A DNA stretch of 15,756 nt from Oxalobacter formigenes. Lineage in GTDB: Bacteria; Pseudomonadota; Gammaproteobacteria; Burkholderiales; Burkholderiaceae_D. Positions 6,801-15,756 of the stretch are shown here, piece after piece; positions within the stretch are counted from its first letter, which is position 1, and each line of letters opens with the position of its first letter. The position numbers and the translations under genes were made by a program. Location of the stretch: the NCBI RefSeq assembly GCF_027158485.1, contig NZ_JAMKYJ010000021.1. One strand, 5' to 3'. The notes under the pieces are model-generated. The model worked only from the letters and a program-made list of their open reading frames with translations. It did not search any database and was not told the origin of the DNA.

Positions 6801-7907
6801 GCTGAAATCACGCAGGAATATCTGGCTGATCTGGAAAGATATCACTGGTTCGACATTCGTCCATCGGATGAAGATACCGCTATGGCACTGGAGGCCATCA
6901 AGGAATCCATCGAGGAAAAACGCCATCAGTTCGATATCGCATTCGAAGAAAAACGCAAGAAACTGACGCAGGGCGATGAATTGCAGCCTGGTGTCCAGAA
7001 GATGGTCAAGGTTTATCTGGCCGTCAAACGCCGTTTGCAACCCGGTGATAAAATGGCGGGTCGTCATGGAAACAAAGGGGTGGTTTCCAAGATCGTTCCA
7101 ATTGAAGACATGCCATACATGGCCGACGGTACTCCTGCGGACGTCGTTCTGAATCCTCTGGGCGTGCCTTCCCGTATGAACGTCGGTCAAATTCTTGAAA
7201 CGCATCTGGGCTGGGCTGCCAAAGGTCTCGGCTTGCGTATCGGTGAAATGCTTCAGGCCAAACAGAAAGTTGAAGAACTCAGAACTTTCCTGAAATCGAT
7301 TTATCTCGATAGTGGAAAACCTGAGGATCTCGACAGTCTGACGGAAGAAGAAGTATTGCATCTGGCAGACAACCTTAAAAACGGTGTTCCGTTTGCAACG
7401 CCGGTTTTTGACGGTGCCAAGGAAGCTGAAATCCGTCGCATGCTGGATCTGGCTTATCCGGATGAAATCGCCAGCAAGCTGGGTATGACTGAAGCGAAAA
7501 ATCAGGTGACCCTGTTTGACGGTCGTACCGGTGAAGCATTCGAACGTCCTGTGACGGTGGGCTACATGCACATGCTGAAACTCCACCATCTGGTTGACGA
7601 CAAGATGCATGCCCGTTCTACCGGCCCATACTCGCTGGTTACCCAGCAGCCATTGGGCGGCAAGGCACAGTTCGGCGGTCAGCGTTTCGGTGAAATGGAA
7701 GTCTGGGCACTTGAAGCTTATGGCGCGTCCTACGTTCTGCAGGAAATGTTGACGGTTAAATCCGATGACGTCAGCGGACGTACGAAAGTGTATGAAAATC
7801 TGGTCAAGGGCGATCATGTGATCGATGCCGGCATGCCGGAATCCTTCAATGTGCTCGTCAAGGAAATTCGCTCTCTGGGTATCGATATCGACCTGGAACG
7901 CGATTAA
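3801..7907 (+). CDS. rpoB: DNA-directed RNA polymerase beta subunit
   Basis: RpoB is the second-largest subunit of the polymerase core and, with RpoC, forms the active-site cleft. From ATG 3801 it has 1368 residues, the usual Burkholderiales size, and starts MHYSFTEKKRIRKSF. The site GGAG (3792-3795) is 5 nt from this ATG; the in-frame GTG at 3795 overlaps it and is rejected. The rifampicin-binding segment MDQTNPLSEITHKRR (521-535) has the usual D522, H532 and S537, six higher than E. coli numbering, so the sequence looks rifampicin-susceptible. Further signatures are GRVCPIETPEGPN (562-574), KMAGRHGNKG (from 1084) and the C-terminal QPLGGKAQFGGQRFGEME that contacts RpoC. It is complete, and rpoC follows after 86 nt. 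Confidence 0.98.
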   Translation: MHYSFTEKKRIRKSFAKRDNVHQVPFLLATQLESYESFLQADVPPLKRKNEGLQSAFTSIFPIVSHNGFARLEFISYTLGDPPFDVKECQQRGLTLAAPLRAKVRLVILDKESPTKPVVKEMKEQEVYMGELPLMTTTGSFVINGTERVIVSQLHRSPGVFFEHDKGKTHSSGKLLFSARIIPYRGSWLDFEFDPKDILFFRIDRRRKMPVTILLKAIGMSSEEILENFFVFDDFLLRPEGAEMEFVTSRMRGEIARFDIVDKEGKVLVEKDKRINARNIREIEAAGITRISVPEDFLYGRALAKNVIDQDTGEVIAKANDEITEELLTRLREANVKEIQTLYTNDLDQGAYISQTLRIDETVDQMAARIAIYRMMRPGEPPTEESVEALFNGLFYNEERYDLSAVGRMKFNSRIGREELTGTMTLSNDDILSVIKILVELRNGRGEIDDIDHLGNRRVRCVGELAENQFRAGLVRVERAVKERLGQAEADNLMPHDLINSKPISAAIREFFGSSQLSQFMDQTNPLSEITHKRRISALGPGGLTRERAGFEVRDVHPTHYGRVCPIETPEGPNIGLINSLAMYARLNEYGFLETPYRKVVDSHVTDEIDYLSAIEEGKYIIAQANSTIDEDGKLIDELVSSREAGETILVSPERVQYMDVAPGQIVSVAASLIPFLEHDDANRALMGANMQRQAVPCLRPEKAFVGTGVERTCAVDSGTTVQALRGGVVDYIDAGRVVIRVNDDEAAAGEVGVDIYNLIKYTRSNQNTNINQRPIVQVGDRVERGDVIADGASTDLGELALGQNMLVAFTPWNGLNYEDSILISEKVVEDDRYTSVHIEELSVVARDTKLGPEEITRDISNLAENQLARLDESGIVYIGAEVEAGDVLVGKVTPRGETQLTPEEKLLRAIFGEKASDVKDTSLRVPSGMVGTVIDVQVFTREGLVRDKRAQQIIDDELQRYRIDLNDQMRIVEGDAFQRLSRLLIGKKVNGGPKKLARGAEITQEYLADLERYHWFDIRPSDEDTAMALEAIKESIEEKRHQFDIAFEEKRKKLTQGDELQPGVQKMVKVYLAVKRRLQPGDKMAGRHGNKGVVSKIVPIEDMPYMADGTPADVVLNPLGVPSRMNVGQILETHLGWAAKGLGLRIGEMLQAKQKVEELRTFLKSIYLDSGKPEDLDSLTEEEVLHLADNLKNGVPFATPVFDGAKEAEIRRMLDLAYPDEIASKLGMTEAKNQVTLFDGRTGEAFERPVTVGYMHMLKLHHLVDDKMHARSTGPYSLVTQQPLGGKAQFGGQRFGEMEVWALEAYGASYVLQEMLTVKSDDVSGRTKVYENLVKGDHVIDAGMPESFNVLVKEIRSLGIDIDLERD

Positions 7908-7920
7908 GCAACATTTAAAT

Positions 7921-7950
7921 CCGGACGGGGCGCGTGGCCACCTCGTCCGG
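7921..7950 (+). other. Hairpin in the rpoB-rpoC spacer
   Basis: CCGGACGGGG (7921-7930) pairs with CCTCGTCCGG (7941-7950) over 10 bp with one G-T wobble, around a 10-nt loop. A short T run (7958-7962) begins 8 nt after the stem, too far for efficient intrinsic termination. Since rpoB and rpoC must be made in equal amounts, it more likely pauses polymerase or stabilises or divides the mRNA. Its role is unknown. Confidence 0.5.
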
Positions 7951-7993
7951 TATGGAATTTTTGGCCGTAGTTCTCACCCAATTGGAGTGAAAT

Positions 7994-12229
<4,236 letters not shown>

Positions 12230-12243
12230 ATCATGATCGACTG

Positions 12244-12281
12244 AAGTGGCATTCCATTTTTTAGTGGAATGCCACTTTTTT
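12244..12281 (+). terminator. Strong intrinsic terminator of the rpoBC transcript
   Basis: A perfect 13-bp stem, AAGTGGCATTCCA (12244-12256) with TGGAATGCCACTT (12265-12277), closes an 8-nt loop and runs into TTTTTT (12276-12281). It starts 15 nt after the rpoC stop. Read on the opposite strand it has no T-tract immediately after the stem, so it serves the + strand. Confidence 0.93.
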
Positions 12282-12282
12282 A

Positions 12283-12316
12283 TCCACATCCGGATCATTG
12301 TTGTTTTTGATGTGGA
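12283..12316 (+). repeat. Inverted repeat upstream of the str promoter
   Basis: TCCACATC (12283-12290) and GATGTGGA (12309-12316) are perfect 8-bp inverted arms with an 18-nt spacer. They lie after the rpoC terminator and end 25 bp before the -35 box, centred roughly 77 bp upstream of the expected start. Since it lies between a terminator and the next promoter, it is more likely a DNA-level site than an RNA structure. The binding protein, if any, is unknown. Confidence 0.4.
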
Positions 12317-12341
12317 AGAATGCTGTATGTCTTTGAAGCAA

Positions 12342-12370
12342 TTGACTTTGAAGAGGAGACAGTTTAGAAT
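12342..12370 (+). promoter_or_regulatory. sigma70-type promoter of the str operon (rpsL-rpsG-fusA)
   Basis: TTGACT (12342-12347) and TAGAAT (12365-12370) match the consensus at 5 of 6 positions each with an optimal 17-bp spacer. Transcription would start near 12376-12378 in CCACGGTC. It sits just after the rpoC terminator and is the only clear promoter I can see in the window. The GC-rich discriminator fits stringently controlled ribosomal promoters, though that is inference. Confidence 0.88.
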
Positions 12371-12376
12371 CCACGG

Positions 12377-12518
12377 TCTTTAGTGTCTGTAAAATCAATA
12401 AAAAACTTTTTATTGTGATTTGGATGCTCATCCTGTGGATGGTTTCTTATCCATAGAGTCCCCGGTTATTCGCGTAGTCGGGATTGTCTTGTAATTTTTT
12501 AGTTGGATTATTAAATCG
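12377..12518 (+). promoter_or_regulatory. Structured 5' leader of rpsL (about 140 nt)
   Basis: The leader holds an AT-rich hairpin (CAATAAAA 12396-12403 with TTTTATTG 12408-12415). It continues with repeated GGAT and ATCC blocks (12422-12452) that can fold as two tandem hairpins (GGAT/ATCC and TGGAT/ATCCA) or one alternative (CATCC 12429-12433 with GGATG 12437-12441). A weak stem CCCGG/TCGGG (12461-12465 with 12478-12482) precedes a T-rich stretch. No good Shine-Dalgarno is seen before rpsL, only GGA at 12505-12507, 11 nt from the ATG. Function is unknown; a control role is possible but unproven. Confidence 0.4.
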
Positions 12519-12902
12519 ATGCCAACCATCAATCAACTGATTCGCCAACCTCGCGTCAGCGTTAAAGCTAAAAGCAAGTCGCCTGCGTTGGATAATTGTC
12601 CGCAAAAGCGTGGCGTATGTACCCGTGTTTATACCACGACACCAAAAAAACCTAACTCCGCTTTGAGAAAAGTGGCCAAGGTAAGATTGACCAATGGATT
12701 TGAAGTCATTTCCTACATTGGCGGTGAAGGTCATAACCTGCAGGAACACAGTGTTGTTCTTCTGCGTGGTGGTCGTGTAAAGGATTTGCCTGGTGTTCGT
12801 TACCATATGGTTCGTGGCTCTCTGGATACCCAGGGTGTTAAAGATCGTAAGCAGGCTCGTTCCAAATACGGTGCAAAACGCGCCAAACCTGCAAGTAAAT
12901 AA
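12519..12902 (+). CDS. rpsL: 30S ribosomal protein S12
   Basis: S12 sits at the decoding centre of the 30S subunit, shapes tRNA selection and is the classic site of streptomycin resistance. The protein has 127 residues and is colinear with E. coli S12 through residue 90. Key segments are CPQKRGVCTRVYTTTPKKPN (27-46) and RGGRVKDLPGVRYH (83-96). K43 and K88 (counting Met1) are wild type, so no common streptomycin-resistance change is present. D89 is the residue that RimO methylthiolates in relatives. The start ATG gives MPTINQLIR, as in the family, despite a weak ribosome binding site. It is the first gene of the str operon, with rpsG 90 nt downstream. Confidence 0.97.
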   Translation: MPTINQLIRQPRVSVKAKSKSPALDNCPQKRGVCTRVYTTTPKKPNSALRKVAKVRLTNGFEVISYIGGEGHNLQEHSVVLLRGGRVKDLPGVRYHMVRGSLDTQGVKDRKQARSKYGAKRAKPASK

Positions 12903-12909
12903 TAACTGG

Positions 12910-12969
12910 TCGGTCGTATGATCGAGTAAGTGGTGGGCTATGATGGCACACCGTGAGTGCGTGCACTCA
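12910..12969 (+). promoter_or_regulatory. Candidate S7-binding element in the rpsL-rpsG spacer
   Basis: Three hairpins are packed here: TCGGTC/GATCGA (12910-12915, 12920-12925, one wobble), GGTG/CACC (12932-12935, 12949-12952) and TGAGTG/CACTCA (12954-12959, 12964-12969). In E. coli the corresponding spacer, of similar length, binds S7, which represses its own translation and that of downstream genes. I infer the role from position and structure; I did not match a specific S7 recognition sequence. Confidence 0.45.
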
Positions 12970-12992
12970 GCTGAAGAAAGAAAGGAAAAGAA

Positions 12993-13463
12993 ATGCCTCG
13001 TCGTCGTGAAGTTCCCAAGCGCGAGATTTTGCCGGATCCAAAGTTTGGCAATGTTGATGTAGCTAAATTCGTTAATGTGTTGATGTTGTCGGGCAAGAAA
13101 TCGGTTGCTGAAAACATTATTTATGGTGCTTTCGAGCTTATCGAAGGCAAATCCGGAAAAGATCCTCTGGAAATCTTCAATCTGGCAGTCAATAACTGCA
13201 AACCTCTGGTTGAAGTGAAATCGCGTCGTGTCGGCGGTGCCAACTATCAGGTGCCTATTGAAGTCCGTCCGGTTCGTCGTATGGCTTTGTCCATGCGCTG
13301 GTTGCGTGAAGCTGCTGCGAAACGCAGCGAAAAATCCATGCCTCAGCGTCTGGCTGCTGAACTGATGGAAGCTGCCGAAGGTCGTGGCGGCGCCATGAGA
13401 AAGCGCGATGAAGTGCATCGGATGGCAGAAGCCAACAAGGCTTTCTCACACTTCCGTTTCTAA
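12993..13463 (+). CDS. rpsG: 30S ribosomal protein S7
   Basis: S7 nucleates assembly of the 3' domain of 16S rRNA and lies in the head of the 30S subunit near the E site. The protein has 156 residues, the common bacterial length. It begins with the basic, rRNA-binding MPRRREVPKREILPDPKFG (1-19); the conserved hairpin region RRVGGANYQVPIEVRPVRR (78-96) and the C-terminal MRKRDEVHRMAEANKAFSHF (135-154) are clear. AAGGA (12982-12986), 6 nt before the ATG, is a good ribosome binding site. Downstream there is a 133-nt spacer with terminator-like structure before fusA, so S7 and EF-G synthesis may be partly uncoupled. Confidence 0.97.
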   Translation: MPRRREVPKREILPDPKFGNVDVAKFVNVLMLSGKKSVAENIIYGAFELIEGKSGKDPLEIFNLAVNNCKPLVEVKSRRVGGANYQVPIEVRPVRRMALSMRWLREAAAKRSEKSMPQRLAAELMEAAEGRGGAMRKRDEVHRMAEANKAFSHFRF

Positions 13464-13476
13464 TATTGAAATGAGT

Positions 13477-13514
13477 GAGCGGCGACAAAATGTTTTTCGT
13501 TTATGTCGTTGCTC
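13477..13514 (+). promoter_or_regulatory. Upstream hairpin of a possible rpsG-fusA attenuator
   Basis: GAGCGGCGACA (13477-13487) pairs with TGTCGTTGCTC (13504-13514) over 11 bp with two G-T wobbles. Its 5' arm GAGCGGC (13477-13483) is also the exact reverse complement of GCCGCTC (13557-13563) in the 3' arm of the downstream terminator. The two pairings exclude each other, as in classical attenuators. The complementarity is seen directly; regulation is inferred. Confidence 0.55.
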
Positions 13515-13533
13515 GAGAAAAATATCTGGCAAG

Positions 13534-13573
13534 CCGGGCGCATTTACTCGAAAAATGCCGCTCGGTTTTGTTT
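13534..13573 (+). terminator. Intrinsic terminator (or attenuator) just before fusA
   Basis: CCGGGC (13534-13539) pairs with GCTCGG (13560-13565) and GCATTT (13540-13545) with AAATGC (13553-13558), giving 12 bp with one bulged C and one wobble around a 7-nt loop. TTTTGTTT (13566-13573) follows at once. It has the full form of a rho-independent terminator yet lies inside the str operon, 23 nt before the fusA ATG, with no room for a new promoter. It should therefore be leaky or conditional. Confidence 0.7.
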
Positions 13574-13596
13574 ATTAAAAAGTTTTAGGATTGATT

Positions 13597-15699
<2,103 letters not shown>

Positions 15700-15756
15700 T
15701 TTAATAGGCGTTTGAGCTAAATTATTTAATAAATCGTTCTTTTTGAAGGAAATTTG
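15700..15756 (+). promoter_or_regulatory. fusA downstream spacer with ribosome binding site for the next gene
   Basis: These 57 nt are A/T-rich and contain no terminator and no clear promoter. GAAGGA (15745-15750) is a good Shine-Dalgarno, followed by AATTTG and then the window end, so a start codon is expected at or right after 15757. In Burkholderiales the gene after fusA in the str operon is a tuf copy (EF-Tu); that identity is inferred from order alone. Confidence 0.6.

Noticed and set aside
4359..7817. 505-aa and 545-aa minus-strand open frames opposite rpoB
   Set aside because: Same antisense-register effect of codon bias; the translated sequence is low in recognisable features and has no supporting signals.
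13591..13596. TTG at 13591 as start of fusA
   Set aside because: It abuts the AGGA site; ATG 13597 gives the standard EF-G N-terminus MARKTPIERYRN.

Overview
The window is an uninterrupted stretch of bacterial core chromosome carrying transcription and translation genes, all on the + strand, in the order trpT-secE-nusG-rplK-rplA-rplJ-rplL-rpoB-rpoC-rpsL-rpsG-fusA. The gene order, tRNA-Trp directly before secE, protein lengths (RpoB 1368 aa, RpoC 1411 aa, EF-G 700 aa, S7 156 aa) and protein signatures (NusG with VHVYSGMEKSV, RpoB starting MHYSFTEKKRIRKSF) point to a betaproteobacterium of the order Burkholderiales. By eye the base composition is about half G+C, low for that order, so an Oxalobacter-like member of the Oxalobacteraceae is a reasonable guess, but only a guess.

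Layout. Positions 1-57 hold a hairpin that probably ends an upstream gene, expected to be a tuf copy. Then come tRNA-Trp(CCA) (58-133) and secE-nusG (166-1136), which overlap by one base. A terminator-like hairpin and a probable L1-binding operator separate them from rplK-rplA (1231-2358), which abut exactly. A 277-base spacer carries a recognisable L10-type leader before rplJ (2636-3133) and rplL (3211-3591). A 209-base spacer before rpoB holds a long processing-type hairpin and a 12-bp perfect palindrome overlapping a possible promoter. rpoB (3801-7907) and rpoC (7994-12229) end at a textbook intrinsic terminator. The str operon follows: a strong sigma70-type promoter (12342-12370), a leader of about 140 nt, rpsL (12519-12902), rpsG (12993-13463) and fusA (13597-15699). 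The last bases are a Shine-Dalgarno sequence for a gene starting at or just past the window end, expected to be tuf.

How the genes work together. SecE is a subunit of the SecYEG translocon. NusG couples RNA polymerase to Rho or to the ribosome. L11, L1, L10 and L7/L12 build the L1 stalk and the L10-L12 stalk with its base. RpoB and RpoC form the polymerase catalytic core. S12 and S7 belong to the 30S subunit, and EF-G drives translocation. Every expected catalytic or metal-binding motif I checked is intact, with no frameshift, insertion sequence, CRISPR array or foreign gene.

I see no new gene system here. What merits a second look is the RNA and DNA architecture of the spacers: the L1 and L10 autoregulatory leaders, a possible pseudoknot before rplK, a palindromic candidate promoter before rpoB, an inverted repeat upstream of the str promoter, and a terminator with a competing antiterminator pairing between rpsG and fusA. 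All structures were found by reading complementarity by eye; none has been folded by program or compared with other genomes.
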